Shown here piece after piece: positions 1 through 9,983 of a stretch of DNA of 64,000 nucleotides. Position 1 is the first letter of the stretch; each line of letters opens with the position of its first letter. The stretch spans positions 496,001 through 560,000 of the forward strand of contig NZ_WING01000001.1 in the NCBI RefSeq assembly GCF_009793335.1, in the 5' to 3' direction. The translations under genes were made by a program, and so were the position numbers. Under the pieces are notes generated by a model. It ran no database searches, had not been told where the DNA came from, and saw nothing but the letters and a program-made list of their open reading frames with translations. This DNA is from Actinomadura sp. J1-007. Lineage in GTDB: Bacteria > Actinomycetota > Actinomycetes > Streptosporangiales > Streptosporangiaceae.

Positions 1-443
1 GGCTCGGCCGGTCCCACGGTGGTCTGCCCCGCGCCGCCCCCGGCCGCCGCGTCGCCGGTGCCCGCGGTGGCCGTGAAGCTCAGGTCGGACTTCTCGATGC
101 GGTGCCCGTCCTCGCCGACGACGGCGTAGGCGACGCTGTACCGCCCGGCGGGCAGGGGCCCGTTCAGCCGCTGGGTGACCTTGACGCCGTCGCGCCGGGC
201 CGCGCCGTCCTGGAACTCCTTGCCCTCAGCGTCCTTGACCAGCACCTTCGCGAATCCGATCGTGTCGCTGAAGACCAGCTCGACCTCGGTCACCGACGCC
301 GCCGAGGCGTCCTTGCCGGGCGTGCTGCCCACCAGCCGGGTGTGCGCCAGCGCGGGCGTCGCGAGGGCGGTGCCGAACGCCGCGGTGAGCGCGGCGACGA
401 GGCCGAGGCGGCGCAACCGCCGGCGGGGCGTGAGGGTCATCAT
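1..443 (-). CDS. CopC-domain copper resistance protein (3' end outside window)
   Basis: The reading frame runs from ATG at 443 to the window edge with no stop, so the C-terminus is missing. About 147 residues are visible. Residues 1-33 form a signal peptide (Arg-rich start, hydrophobic core, cleavage after ALA). The mature protein begins with His (HTRLVGSTP), the N-terminal copper ligand typical of CopC. A CopC/YobA immunoglobulin-like fold follows, with the typical second His region GEDGHRIEKSDLSF. A Gly/Ala/Thr-rich linker begins at the edge; in actinomycetes this usually leads to a C-terminal membrane helix or a CopD part, which I cannot see. Probable role: extracytoplasmic copper binding. 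A CsoR copper sensor lies about 11 kb away but is not linked to it. Confidence 0.85.
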   Translation of the reverse strand, partial: MMTLTPRRRLRRLGLVAALTAAFGTALATPALAHTRLVGSTPGKDASAASVTEVELVFSDTIGFAKVLVKDAEGKEFQDGAARRDGVKVTQRLNGPLPAGRYSVAYAVVGEDGHRIEKSDLSFTATAGTGDAAAGGGAGQTTVGPAE

Positions 444-535
444 CGGAAGGCCGGAATCTCTCGTTCTGGACGGGATGCCTTCCTAACCCTACTGAGCCCT
501 CCCCGTGGTGGCGCCCGGGGCCGCCGGGAGCCCGC

Positions 536-2241
536 TCACGGGTTGCGCAGGACGACCGCGCGGCCGTTCGCCTCGAACTCGGCGCGGAGCGCGGCGGCCC
601 GCCCGGCGTCCAGCGGCTCGTACGCCAGGTCCCGGCCGGGGCGCCACCAGACCGGGTCGCCGGCCTCCCACCGGTCGCGGCGCAGGGGCCGCTTGTCGAC
701 CTTCCCCGTCGCGGTCAGCGGCATCGCCGGGACGATCCGGACGAAGCGGGGCGCCCACTTGGTGCCGAGGTCGGGCTGGGCGGCCAGGAACGCGGCGAAC
801 GCCGCCGGGTCGAACCCGTCCGCCGCGCCGGGACCGCCGGGGCCGCCGGGCGCGTCGCGCAGTTCGAGCGCGGCCATGACCTGGTCGCCGGTGCGCGGGT
901 CGGGCACCGGGTAGACGGCGCACATGACCACAACGGGCCACCTGGCGAGGATGCGCTCGACGGGCGCGGCGGCGAAGTTCTCGCTGTCGACGCGGAGCCG
1001 GTCGTTGCCGCGCCCGGCGAAGTAGAAGTAGCCCGCCTCGTCGCGGTAGCCGAGGTCGCCGCTCCAGTACCGGCCGTCCCTGACCCGTTCGGCGTCGGCC
1101 TCCGGGTTCCGGTAGTAGCCCTCGAACGCGGCGGCGGCGTCCAGCCCGACGATCTCGCCGATGGCGGCGCTCGGGCGGTGAGGGCCCCGTCGGCGTCGAA
1201 GCGGGCGCGCGGGCACTCCAGGCCGGTCTCGGGGTCGAGGATCGCGACCCGCGCGCCGTCCGGCGGCAGGCCGAGCGCGTCGGGCGGCGTGCCGGGCGTC
1301 TTGCGCAGCGAGATGGCGCCCTCGCTCGACCCGTACCCCTCGATGATCCGGCAGCCGAACCGCTCGGCGAACCGGGCCATGTCCTGCGCGGACGCCTCGG
1401 TCCCGAACGCGGCCTGAAGGGTGTTGTCCGCGTCGTCCGGCCGCTCGGGCGTGGCGAGGACGTACGCGAGGGCGCGCCCGACGTAGTTGAAGTAGGTCAC
1501 CCCGTAGCGGCGGACGTCCGGCAGGAACCCCGAGGCGGAGAACCTGCGGCGCAGCGCGACCGCCGCCCCGGCGTGGACGGCCATCGCGAGGTTCGCCATG
1601 ACCGCGTTGCCGTGGAACAGCGGCATCGCGGCATAGGTGACCGAGTCGCGGGTGATGCCCATGTCCCCGGCCCGTACGGCGATGGACGCCAGGCGGCCCT
1701 GGCTGCACGCGACGGCCTTGGGCGCGCCGGTCGAGCCGGAGGTGAACAGGAGCAGCAGCCGTTCGCCGGGCCCGGGGTCGCGGTGGACCGGCTCGGCCGC
1801 GCCGAGCAGGCGCCGGTACTCCGCCGAGCCGGCCACGTGGACGGGCGGCCCGTCCGGGACCGCCTCCAGCAGCGGGACGTGCTCGGCGTCGGTGACGATC
1901 ACGTCGCAGTCGGTGTGCCGGACGTCGGCGGCCAGGGACGCGCCGCGCCGGGTCGGGTTGACGCCGACGACCGTCGCCCCGGCGAGCGCCGCCGCGCAGA
2001 TCCAGTAGACGTACTCGGGCACGTTCTCCAGCAGCACCCCGACGTGGCGGGGCCGCCCCGGCGCCGGTGGCGGGCACATCGCCTCCAGCGCCCCGGCGCG
2101 CACGCGCGCCTCGGCGACGACCTCGGCCCAGGTGCGCGTCCCGTCCTCGGACAGCAGCCCGGGGCGCGCGTCACCGGCCCGTTCCAGCAGCATCTTCGCG
2201 AACGTTGCGGGGATCGCCACGCCTGCGAGCGTGCCACCCAA
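536..2241 (-). CDS. FadD17-like acyl-CoA synthetase (AMP-forming), frameshifted
   Basis: This adenylate-forming ligase would activate fatty or steroid-side-chain acids to acyl-CoA. The N-terminal two thirds (2241 to about 1180) hold the P-loop-like LLLLFTSGSTGAPKAV, the substrate motif MPLFHGNAV and EGYGSSEGA. The C-terminal third continues in another frame with AIGEIVG, YWSGDLGYRD, the hinge region and the catalytic lysine motif TATGKVDKRPLRR. Joining them needs one added base near 1165-1185. The block RRFSASGFLPDVRRYG and the overall order match mycobacterial FadD17 as I remember it. The first start is TTG 2241; GTG 2220 is a plausible alternative. A 16-bp palindrome lies over the start. 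The break may be a sequencing error, since several genes here share it, or a real pseudogene. Confidence 0.75.
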
Positions 2242-2253
2242 GCGTACGCTTGG
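2238..2253. promoter_or_regulatory. 16-bp perfect palindrome at the acyl-CoA synthetase start
   Basis: The sequence CCAAGCGTACGCTTGG is a perfect 16-bp palindrome. It overlaps the TTG start at 2241 and lies just downstream of TTGACC, a possible -35 element on the minus strand. Size and symmetry fit a TetR-type operator controlling acyl-CoA metabolism. The regulator is not identified. Confidence 0.45.
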
Positions 2254-2296
2254 TCAAGAGTCGTCCGGCGCGCTCGCCGGGTACGCCGGGGGCGGG

Positions 2297-3619
2297 CTAG
2301 CAGTCGCAGGCACAGCAGCCGCAGCATTCGCAGCACCCGCAGCCGCAGTCGCCGTCGCAGCAGTTGCAGCAGTCTCCGCAGCCGCCGTCGCAGTTGCAGC
2401 CGGAGTCGCAGGAGCGGCTGCACCAGCAGCGGTCGGAGCAGCCCTTGGCCTGGTGCTCGCTCCACTCGGGCTGGAAGACCCCGCAGGTGGCGCAGACGAG
2501 CGCGCCGGTGAAGCACGGGACCGGCCAGCCGGGACGCTTCCGCCCGCCGTGCCCGCCGCCTCCGCCGTGCCCGCCGCCCCAGCCGCCCCAGCCGGAGTCG
2601 CCCCCGCCGCCCACCGGCGGTTGCCCGCCCGGCCACTGCCCCTGCTGCTGACCGCCCTGCTGATAGGGCCCCTGCTGGTACGGGCCAGGGCCATACGGGC
2701 CTTGCTGGTAGGGCCCCTGCTGGTACGGGCCCGGACCGTACGGCGGCTGCGGCGCGGGGCCGCCGGGGTACGCGGCGAACACGCGGTCGACCGTCCGGCG
2801 CACCTCGCGGCCGAGCAGCGCGCGGACGAGGCGCGGGTTCTCGAACTCGGCGTCGGCGAGCGCGAGCCGCAGCCCGTGCAGGGCGTCGTCGCAGTACCGG
2901 CGCGCCTCGGCGGGCCCGGTCCCGGTGGCGGTCAGCGGGTTGTACGCGTCGTTCGCCAGGTCGTCCCGGACGTCCTCGACGGCGTCGGCCAGGTGGGCGA
3001 GGCGGCCGAAGAACCGGCCCGCCTCGGCGAGGGGCGCGGCGTTGCGCTCCCGGCCCGCGAGGACGGCCGTGTGCGCGAACACCGCCGCGACCGCCGTCTC
3101 CGTCGGCGCGGTCAGCTCCAGCAGGCCGAGGCCGCCCGCCGACTCCAGCGCGCTCTGCCGCCCGATGGCCTCGCGCAGCACGGACGGGTCGAACCCGACG
3201 GACGCGCCGGTGCGGCCTCCGGCGGCGTCCCAGCGGGACGCGACCCGTTCGGCGGCCGCGGCGACGAGCCGCCGCGCGTACGGGCCGTCGCCGTCGGCGA
3301 TGTGGTCGCGGGTCTTGCCCGCGGCGAGCAGCAGCGAGGCCGCCGCCGCGAGCCGCGCGCCCTCGGCCCGCGCGGCGACGACCTCGGCGGTCCGCATCCC
3401 GCGCAGGGCGCACGGCCCGGCCTTGCGGCGCGGCGAGCGGTCGGGGCGCTGCGCCTCGACGAGGACCGACACCAGCAGCCCGTCGTAGTTGGTGACGAGC
3501 CGCGCGGCCTGGCCGTGCTCGCGGCGCAGCGTCAGGCACATCCCGCACAGGTGCGCCATCCAGTCCTTGAACAGCGGCCCGCACAGCACATGCCGGCACG
3601 GCCGGACGATTCCGAACAT
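2297..3619 (-). CDS. DUF5685 family protein with Cys-rich C-terminal tail
   Basis: The protein has 440 residues from ATG 3619 (MFGIVRPCRHVL, the usual DUF5685 start; GTG 3649 is an in-frame alternative). Residues 1 to about 300 are the mostly helical DUF5685 domain, with conserved Cys near the N-terminus (RPCRH, CGMCLTLR) and a DAVEDVRDDL Asp-rich helix. This recalls all-alpha prenyl-synthase-like folds, but the function is unknown. Next is a Tyr/Gln/Pro/Gly repeat (units like YGPGPYQQGPYQQ, DNA about 2650-2745) and a Gly/Trp-rich stretch. The last 75 or so residues hold 24 cysteines, ending in pairs such as CGCCECCGCC. Such a tail could bind metal or form disulfides. I see no signal peptide and no clear operon partner. 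Confidence 0.75.
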   Translation of the reverse strand: MFGIVRPCRHVLCGPLFKDWMAHLCGMCLTLRREHGQAARLVTNYDGLLVSVLVEAQRPDRSPRRKAGPCALRGMRTAEVVAARAEGARLAAAASLLLAAGKTRDHIADGDGPYARRLVAAAAERVASRWDAAGGRTGASVGFDPSVLREAIGRQSALESAGGLGLLELTAPTETAVAAVFAHTAVLAGRERNAAPLAEAGRFFGRLAHLADAVEDVRDDLANDAYNPLTATGTGPAEARRYCDDALHGLRLALADAEFENPRLVRALLGREVRRTVDRVFAAYPGGPAPQPPYGPGPYQQGPYQQGPYGPGPYQQGPYQQGGQQQGQWPGGQPPVGGGGDSGWGGWGGGHGGGGGHGGRKRPGWPVPCFTGALVCATCGVFQPEWSEHQAKGCSDRCWCSRSCDSGCNCDGGCGDCCNCCDGDCGCGCCECCGCCACDC

Positions 3620-3792
3620 CTCCGCCCCACTCCCCGCCTCGTTCGCCACATCCCTGGCCCGGGGTTCCGGGCGATCATGACATCAAGGGTTGACGCGGCG
3701 GGGGCCGGAACGGTTCACCCGTCCGGGGAACGGTCCACCGGCGGGTACGGGCGGAGCGGCCGGAACGGGCCGGGCGCGCTCCGCCCGCGGGG

Positions 3793-5096
3793 TCAGACGC
3801 CGACGCAGGTGAGGGCGCGGCGGTAGGCGGTCAGGCGGGGCTCCTCGCCGGCGCCGCTGCCCGCGAGCACCTCGGCGAGGTCGAACCACGCCTGCGCGGC
3901 CTCGCGCGACGCCTCCATCTCCTCCAGGTGGGTGGCGGCCCGGGTCAGCGCCTCGACGGCGTGGTCGCCGCGGCCGAGCTTCGCCGACGCCTCCCGAGCA
4001 CGGTGAGCGCCCCGGCGGTGGCGCGGCGCGGGGCGTCGCCGAGCAGGGCCAGCGCCTCCTCGGCGAGCCGTACGGCCTCGGCGGGACGGCCCAGCAGGTT
4101 CTCGGCGCGGGCCAGCTCGGTGAGGCAGCGGGCGACGTCGATCTCCCCGTCGGCGCTGGTGCTGATCTCGGCGCGGACGCGCGACAGCAGGTCGCGGGCG
4201 CGGGCGGGCTCGTCCGGGCGGGCGCGCAGCAGCAGGCCCGCGTAGCAGACGCGGAGCCGCGCGAGGCCGCGCGGGTCGCCGCCGGTCTCCTCACCGGCGA
4301 GCGCGAGGGCCCGCTCGGCGAGCGCGGCGCCGTCCTCGTAGCCGCCGCGCACCTCCGCGACGTAGGCGGCCTCCCAGTACGCGGCCATCCGGGCGCGGGC
4401 GGTGCCGATCCGCTCGGCGCGCTCGACGAGCTGCTCGGCGAGCTGCCCGGCGCGGACGAGGTCGCCGCGCTCGACGTAGGCGGCGAGCAGCGCGGCGCCG
4501 AGGTCGACGGCCGCGTCGGTCGAGTCGGCGCCGGTCGCGACCAGGTGCCGCAGGGCGCCCTCGGCGACGCGGACGCCGTCGCTGAGGTCGCCGAGCTCGC
4601 GCAGGCAGCGGCTGAGCGCGACGTGCACCTTGGCCCAGTGGTCGAGGTCGGCCTCGGCGGACGCGGACGCGGCGAGGTCGCGCAGCCCGGCGGCGGCCTC
4701 CTCCAGCTCCCCGGACGCCTCCAGCGCGAGCGCGTACCCCCAGCGGGCCTGGTGCAGCATGTCGGGCAGCGCGACCGCGTCGGCGTTGGCGAGCACCTCG
4801 GCGTAGCGGGCGCGGGCCTCGGCGGACGCGCCGTTGCGCAGCGCGATCTCGGCGTAGTCGAGCGTGACGCGCAGCTCGTCCACCACGTCCTCGCTGACGC
4901 CGCTGACCAGGTACGTGGCCGAGCAGTTCAGCTTGGCGGCGAGCAGGTCCACCACGCTCGGCGCCGGGACCCGCTTGTCGCTCTCGATCAGTGAGATGTA
5001 GCTGTCGGAAAGCTCGGGGAAGGCGAGCTGGGCCTGGCTGACGCCCTGCCTGATGCGCAGGGCCCTGATCCGCTGCCCCAGTGTCTCCCGATCCAT
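3793..5096 (-). CDS. XRE-family regulator with TPR-like repeats, frameshifted near the 3' end
   Basis: Residues 5-60 form an XRE helix-turn-helix (LGQRIRALRIRQGVSQAQLA, then SDSYISLIESDKRVPAPSVV). The rest is a long array of alpha-helical TPR-like repeats, as in peptide- or partner-responsive regulators of actinomycetes. The initial frame runs into unlikely Arg-rich sequence at about 4000 and stops at 3945. Shifting by one missing base restores a helical TPR end (EASAKLGRGDHAVEALTRA and onward) to a stop at 3793-3795, giving about 434 residues. It lies 15 bp downstream of the stand-alone PucR-type DNA-binding gene on the same strand, so they are probably co-transcribed. The target is unknown. 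Confidence 0.75.
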
Positions 5097-5111
5097 CGTG
5101 TGACCACCCGC

Positions 5112-5453
5112 CTACGAGGTTCTCGCCGGGCGCGTGGCGCGCAGGGCGAGGAAGAAGTCGACTCGATCTTCCAGTGTGCCGAGGTCCCGGCCGGTGAGGT
5201 CCTCGATTCGGCGGATTCGGTACCGAAGCGTGTTCACGTGGACGTGCAGCCGGGTCGCCGTACGGCTCCAGGACCCCGAGCAGGACAGGAAGACCTCCAG
5301 TGTGTGCAGGAGCTCGGCGCGCCGCTCGCTGTCGTACTCCTCCAGCGGGCCGAGCATCCGGTCGCGGAACGAGCACCGCGTCCGCTCGGGCACCGAGGCC
5401 AGCAGCAGCGCGTACGAGTCGACGCGGGGGTCGGCGCCCGTGTCCGTGCCCAT
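5112..5453 (-). CDS. Stand-alone PucR C-terminal (HTH_30) DNA-binding protein
   Basis: The protein has 113 residues from ATG 5453, preceded by a [11 protein letters not shown]hine-Dalgarno. It consists almost only of the PucR/CdaR C-terminal helix-turn-helix: LLHTLEVFLSCSGSWSRTATRLHVHVNTLRYRIRRIEDLTGRDL matches the family pattern, with the HVNTLRYR recognition helix. The usual N-terminal purine-catabolism or GGDEF-like sensor domains are absent. It is divergent from uraH and the AzgA-like permease, both purine-related. PucR proteins regulate purine breakdown in other bacteria, so it may control this divergent promoter. A longer open frame upstream is antisense to uraH and is not coding. Confidence 0.65.
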   Translation of the reverse strand: MGTDTGADPRVDSYALLLASVPERTRCSFRDRMLGPLEEYDSERRAELLHTLEVFLSCSGSWSRTATRLHVHVNTLRYRIRRIEDLTGRDLGTLEDRVDFFLALRATRPARTS

Positions 5454-5609
5454 CGCGCGCCCGTGACCCCCTCCTCGCCGCCCGCGCCCGCCCAGTGTCC
5501 CATTCGCACCAGGGCAGGCTATAGCGGAGCGTTCCCACCAGGGAGCACAGGACCGGCAATCGTCACATGCTCGGAACCCGGCGGCCCGCGCCCGGACGGC
5601 CGGGCGCCC

Positions 5610-5622
5610 GTCCTGACAGGAC
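5610..5622. promoter_or_regulatory. Possible operator between the regulator and uraH
   Basis: GTCCTGACAGGAC is an inverted repeat with one central base. A related sequence, TTCCTGACGGG, follows at about 5632. It lies in the divergent intergenic region between the HTH_30 regulator and uraH. Assignment as a regulator site is inference. Confidence 0.3.
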
Positions 5623-5684
5623 CGCGCGCCGTTCCTGACGGGCCGGGTGGCGCGCGGCCCGGCCCCGGCTGGTGTACTTGCGCG

Positions 5685-6017
5685 ATGACCGTCTCCACGC
5701 ACGTTCTCGACACGCATCGCGGGCGCCCGGCGGCCTCCGTCCCGGTACGGCTGGACCGCTACGCGGAGGACACCTGGCGGCCCGTCCTGGAGGGCCGGAC
5801 CGACGGCCGGGGCCGCTGGACGGCGCTCGGCGGGGGCGGCTCCGAGCCCGGGACGTACCGGCTGCGGTTCGGGACGGGCCCGTACTTCGCCGAGCTCGGG
5901 ACCGACACCTACTACCCCGAGGTCGTGGTCGTGTTCACCGTGGCGGAGGGCAGCGGGCACCACCACGTCCCGCTGCTGCTCAGCCCGTACGGCTACTCCA
6001 CCTACCGCGGCGACTGA
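5685..6017 (+). CDS. uraH: 5-hydroxyisourate hydrolase (transthyretin-like)
   Basis: The enzyme hydrolyses 5-hydroxyisourate to OHCU in urate oxidation to allantoin. At 110 residues it has the normal family length. It starts with MTVSTHVLDT, which carries the first catalytic His. The family's Arg region, the HHHVPLLLSPYGYSTYRG ending and the C-terminal YRG signature (YRGD here, more often YRGS) are all visible. It sits between a divergent PucR-type DNA-binding protein and an AzgA-like purine permease. No urate oxidase or OHCU decarboxylase gene is present in the window. Confidence 0.92.
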   Translation: MTVSTHVLDTHRGRPAASVPVRLDRYAEDTWRPVLEGRTDGRGRWTALGGGGSEPGTYRLRFGTGPYFAELGTDTYYPEVVVVFTVAEGSGHHHVPLLLSPYGYSTYRGD

Positions 6018-6135
6018 CGCGCCCGCCGGGCGGCGGGTGCCGGTTCGACGGCGGCGGGGCGCGGGCAGTTACCCTGTGCTCGCCTTTCACGTGATCACCA
6101 CCCGCCTCGCGCGGACGAATCCGGAGCGCGCCGCC

Positions 6136-7583
6136 ATGTCGCACGTCAGTACCGCCGGGGCCGAGGACACCCCGCCGCCCCCGGCGCCGGGGGCCCGCTG
6201 GACCGGTTCTTCGAGCTGTCGGCCCGGGGCACCACCGTGGCGCGCGAGCTGCGCGGGGGCGTCACCACGTTCTTCGCGATGGCCTACATCATCCTGCTGA
6301 ACCCGATCATCCTCGGCGGGGCCAAGGACGTCACCGGCGCGCAGCTGTCGATCCCGCAGCTCACCACCATGACCGCGCTGTCGGCGGCGGTCACCACGGT
6401 CATCATGGGCCTGGTCGGGAACGCGCCGCTCGCGCTCGCGGCGGGGCTCGGCATCAACGCGGTCGTGGCGTTCCAGGCGGCCCCGGAGATGACCTGGCCG
6501 CAGGCGATGGGGCTGGTGGTGATCGAGGGCGCGATCATCGTGCTGCTCGCGCTGACCGGCGTCCGGGAGCGGATCATGAACGCGATCCCGCTCGCGCTCA
6601 AGCACGCGATCGCGGTCGGCATCGGCGCGTTCATCGCCCTGGTCGGGCTGGTGGACTCGGGGTTCGTGACCTCGAACGCGGCCAGTCCCCCGCTCGCCCT
6701 CGGCACCGGCGGGCACCTGGAGACCTGGCCGACGGTGGTGTTCGCGTTCGCGCTGCTGCTGATGATCGTGCTGTACGTGCGCAAGGTCCAGGGCGCGATC
6801 CTGATCGGGATCGTCGCGGCGACCGTGCTCGCGGTGGTGATCCAGGCGAACGCGTCCGTCAAGGACGGCGGCTGGGGCGTGGTGACGCCCGACATGCCCG
6901 ACAAGCTGTTCGCCAGCCCCGACTTCGGGCTGCTCGGCGAGGTGGACCTGTTCGGCGGGTTCGGCCGCGCGGGCGTGGTGACGGCGCTGGTGGTGCTGTT
7001 CACCCTGGTGCTGTCGGGGTTCTTCGACGCGATGGGCACGATCCTCGGCGTGAGCGACGAGGCGGGCCTGGTGGACGAGCGCGGGCAGGTGCCCCGGCTC
7101 GGCCGCGTGCTGTCGGTGGACGGCGTGTCGGCCGCGCTCGGCGGCGTCACCAGCTCGTCGGCCAACACGGTGTTCGTGGAGTCGGCGGCCGGGGTCGGCG
7201 AGGGGGCCCGCACGGGCCTGGCCAACCTGGCGACCGGGGCGCTGTTCGCGGTGACGCTGTTCCTGACGCCGCTCGCGCAGGTGGTGCCCGCGCAGGCCGC
7301 CGCGCCCGCCCTGGTCGTGGTCGGCGCGCTGATGATGGCGCAGGTCGCCAAGCTCGACTGGGACGACATCGGGATCACGATCCCGGCGTTCCTCACCATC
7401 GTGTTCATGCCGTTCACCTACTCGATCACGAACGGCATCGGCGCGGGCGTGGTCTCCTATACGCTCGTCCAGGCGGCGCTCGGGCGGTGGCGCCGGACGC
7501 ACTGGCTGCTGTGGGTGATCTCGGCCGTCTTCGTGGTCTATTTCGGGCTGAACGTCGTGGAGAAGATCTTCGGAATCAAATAG
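6136..7583 (+). CDS. NCS2 family purine permease (AzgA-like), frameshifted near the N-terminus
   Basis: This membrane transporter is probably for hypoxanthine, adenine or guanine. The AzgA/PbuG-type signatures are clear: TTFFAMAYIILLNP, GLGINAVVAFQ, and SSSANTVFVESAAGVGEGARTGLA in the substrate-binding half. About a dozen hydrophobic helices span the rest. The long open frame begins at 6237 inside the conserved region (MARELRGG). A better start is ATG 6136; one missing base at about 6185-6195 then restores LDRFFELSARGTTVARELRGG. About 483 residues. It lies 118 bp after uraH on the same strand, consistent with purine salvage or catabolism. Confidence 0.85.
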
Positions 7584-7709
7584 CCTGGAACAACGCGAGC
7601 ACCCTGCGTCACCCGCCTTCCCGCGGCGTATTTGAAACTCTCACGGCAGATCCGGGTGTCAATTAGTGCCGTCATGGCGTAAGCAGAAGGTAGTGCCTTA
7701 CCCCTCGGC

Positions 7710-8891
7710 ATGAAAGGCGTGGCTGTGGTGTCCGCGGACTCTTCACCCGACCCCTCTCCGCGCGGTCACGTCCTGCTCGCGCCCGACCGGTTCCGGGGCG
7801 CCCTCTCCGCGGCCGAGGTGGCCGGCCACCTGGCCGCCGGCCTGCGCCGCGCCCGCCCCGACGTGCCGCTGCTGGAGCTGCCGGTGGCCGACGGCGGCGA
7901 GGGCACCGCCGAGGCCGCGATCGCGGCGGGCTGGCGCCGGGTCGAGGTGGAGGTGTGCGGGCCGACCGGCCGCCCGGTCACCGCCGCCCTCGCGCTGAAC
8001 GGCCGCAGCGCCGTGGTCGAGCTGGCCGAGGCGTCCGGAGTGCGGCGGCTGCCCGGCGGCAAGCCCCGCCCGCTGACCGCCTCCAGCCTCGGCACCGGCC
8101 AGCTCGTCGCGCACGCCGTACGGCTCGGCGCGCGGCGGATCGTCCTCGGGCTCGGCGGCGGCGCCTGCACCGACGGCGGCGCCGGGCTCGTCCAGGGCCT
8201 CGGCGGGCGGCTGCTCGACGCGCTCGGCAAGGAGCTGCCGCCGGGCGGCGCTGCGCTGCGCTCCCTGCACGCCCTCGACCTGCGCGGGCTGCCCGACCTG
8301 TCGGGGGTGCGGGTGGTGGTGGCGGGCGGGTCGGCGGGCCCGCTGCTCGGCCGGGCCGGCGCGGCGCTCGCGGGCGGGCCGCGCCGGGGCGCGACCCGCG
8401 AGGAGATGCGCGTGCTCGACGCGGGCCTGCGCCGCTGGGCCGACCTCGCCGAGGCCGCGGCCCGCCGCAGCGCCCGCGACCTGCCCGGCGCGGGCGCGGC
8501 CGGCGGCGTCGGGTTCGCGGCGCTGACGTTCCTCGGCGCGACCGTCGAGCCGGGCGCCTCCCTGATGCTCGACCTGCTCGGCTTCACCGAGAAGGCGCGC
8601 GGCGCGATGCTCGTCGTCACCGGCGAGGGCACGCTGGACGCGCGGTCGCTGCGGGGCGGCGCGCCGATCGCGGTCGCGCGGGGCGCGGCGCGCGCCGGGG
8701 CGCCCGTCGTCGCCGTGACCGCCCGCCGCGGCCTGACCGGCGAGCAGCTCCGCAAGGCCCGCATCCAGGCGGTGTACGCGCTGGACGGCATCGACCGCGA
8801 CCAGGACCGGCGGATGCGGCAGGCGGGCCCGCTGCTGGAGCGGCTCACGGTCGCGATCGCCGACGAGTGGCTGCCGCCCGCCGCCTGCTGA
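7710..8891 (+). CDS. Glycerate kinase (GckA/GlxK family)
   Basis: The enzyme phosphorylates glycerate with ATP to 2- or 3-phosphoglycerate. It opens with [17 protein letters not shown] (family APDKFKGSLTA) and has [23 protein letters not shown] and [14 protein letters not shown], all glycerate-kinase blocks. Length (393 residues) fits the family. The segment that usually reads DVxNPLxGxxGAA appears as [18 protein letters not shown], so the normal Asp and Asn are lost, which may alter activity. The start is uncertain: ATG 7710 lacks a good ribosome site, and GTG codons follow at 7719, 7725 and 7728. It is not clearly in an operon. Confidence 0.85.
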   Translation: MKGVAVVSADSSPDPSPRGHVLLAPDRFRGALSAAEVAGHLAAGLRRARPDVPLLELPVADGGEGTAEAAIAAGWRRVEVEVCGPTGRPVTAALALNGRSAVVELAEASGVRRLPGGKPRPLTASSLGTGQLVAHAVRLGARRIVLGLGGGACTDGGAGLVQGLGGRLLDALGKELPPGGAALRSLHALDLRGLPDLSGVRVVVAGGSAGPLLGRAGAALAGGPRRGATREEMRVLDAGLRRWADLAEAAARRSARDLPGAGAAGGVGFAALTFLGATVEPGASLMLDLLGFTEKARGAMLVVTGEGTLDARSLRGGAPIAVARGAARAGAPVVAVTARRGLTGEQLRKARIQAVYALDGIDRDQDRRMRQAGPLLERLTVAIADEWLPPAAC

Positions 8892-9026
8892 CCCCCGCGC
8901 GCGGATCGTTCCAACGAAGATCGCCCAGTCGCGGACAGGGCGTGCGCTGGACAACTACGATCATTCCGGGGGACGCCCCTCGGCCCCGGGACAACTCCAC
9001 AGCGGCATGGACGCGGAGGATGGGAC

Positions 9027-9836
9027 ATGGCGGACGAGCGGTACGACTGGGCCTCGCTCGGGATCGACGTCACCAAGCCGAGCATCGCCCGGACGTACGA
9101 CGTGGTGCTGCGCGGCAAGGACAACTTCGAGGTCGACCGGGCGTTCGTCGAGCAGATCGTCCGGGTCGTGCCGGAGATCTACGACGTGGCGACCTACAAC
9201 CGCGAGATCCTGGGCCGCGGCGTGCGGTACCTGGCCGGCGAGGCGGGGCTGCGCCAGTTCCTCGACCTCGGCTCCGGGCTGCCGACCGTCCAGAACACCC
9301 ACCAGGTCGCGCAGGCCGTCGCCCCCGAGTCGCGCGTCGTCTACGTCGACAACGACCCGATCGTGCTGGCGCACGGGCGGGCGCTGCTGGCCGAGAACGA
9401 CCGCACCACCGTGGTCACCGCCGACGTCCGCTCCCCCGAGGAGATCCTCGCCGACCCGGACGTCCGCCGCCTGATCGACTTCGACCGCCCGGTGGGCGTG
9501 ATGCTGGTCGGCATCCTGCACCACCTGCACGACGACGAGGGCCCGCAGCGGATCGTGGACACGCTGATGGACGCCGTCCCGTCCGGCAGCCACCTGTTCG
9601 TCACCCACTTCTGCGCGTCCAGCCAGGAGTCGCGCGACGCCGAGAAGCAGTACCTCGCGCTGCTCGGCACCGGCCGGTTCCGCACCCCCGAGGAGATCAC
9701 CGCCTACTTCGACGGGCTGGAGCTGCTCGACCCCGGCGTGGTGCCGCTGCCGCTGTGGCGGCCGGACGCCGAGGTGGCGACCGACCTCAGCGTCGGGCAG
9801 CGCCTGATGTACGGCGGGATCGCCCGCAAGCCCTGA
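9027..9836 (+). CDS. SAM-dependent methyltransferase, DUF574 (Methyltransf_19)
   Basis: The protein has 269 residues, standard for this actinomycete-rich family. It contains the family start ([30 protein letters not shown]), the SAM site [19 protein letters not shown] and the acidic strand-2 end [18 protein letters not shown]. Further on are [16 protein letters not shown] and [12 protein letters not shown]-rich ribosome site precedes ATG 9027. No substrate can be assigned from sequence. Many copies of this family occur per genome in Streptomyces and Actinomadura. Flanking genes give no pathway hint. Confidence 0.88.
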   Translation: MADERYDWASLGIDVTKPSIARTYDVVLRGKDNFEVDRAFVEQIVRVVPEIYDVATYNREILGRGVRYLAGEAGLRQFLDLGSGLPTVQNTHQVAQAVAPESRVVYVDNDPIVLAHGRALLAENDRTTVVTADVRSPEEILADPDVRRLIDFDRPVGVMLVGILHHLHDDEGPQRIVDTLMDAVPSGSHLFVTHFCASSQESRDAEKQYLALLGTGRFRTPEEITAYFDGLELLDPGVVPLPLWRPDAEVATDLSVGQRLMYGGIARKP

Positions 9837-9983
9837 GCCGCGGACGCGCGCGACCCGTCCCGCGCGGGTTTACATACTGTCAGCAGAACGGGGAACACCT
9901 ATACAGACTGGACATGGCCGGGACGCGCCGGCGGGCTCCACGCTGTAGGCGTACATCCTGGTCAGCGTTGACGGAGGACCCCC

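Noticed and set aside
2650..2745. Possible CRISPR-like or mobile repeat
   Set aside because: It is the coding repeat for Tyr/Gln/Pro/Gly units in the DUF5685 protein; no spacers or Cas genes.
6087..7502. Long minus-strand open frame opposite the purine permease
   Set aside because: Low-complexity Arg/His/Asp sequence, antisense to a clearly conserved transporter.
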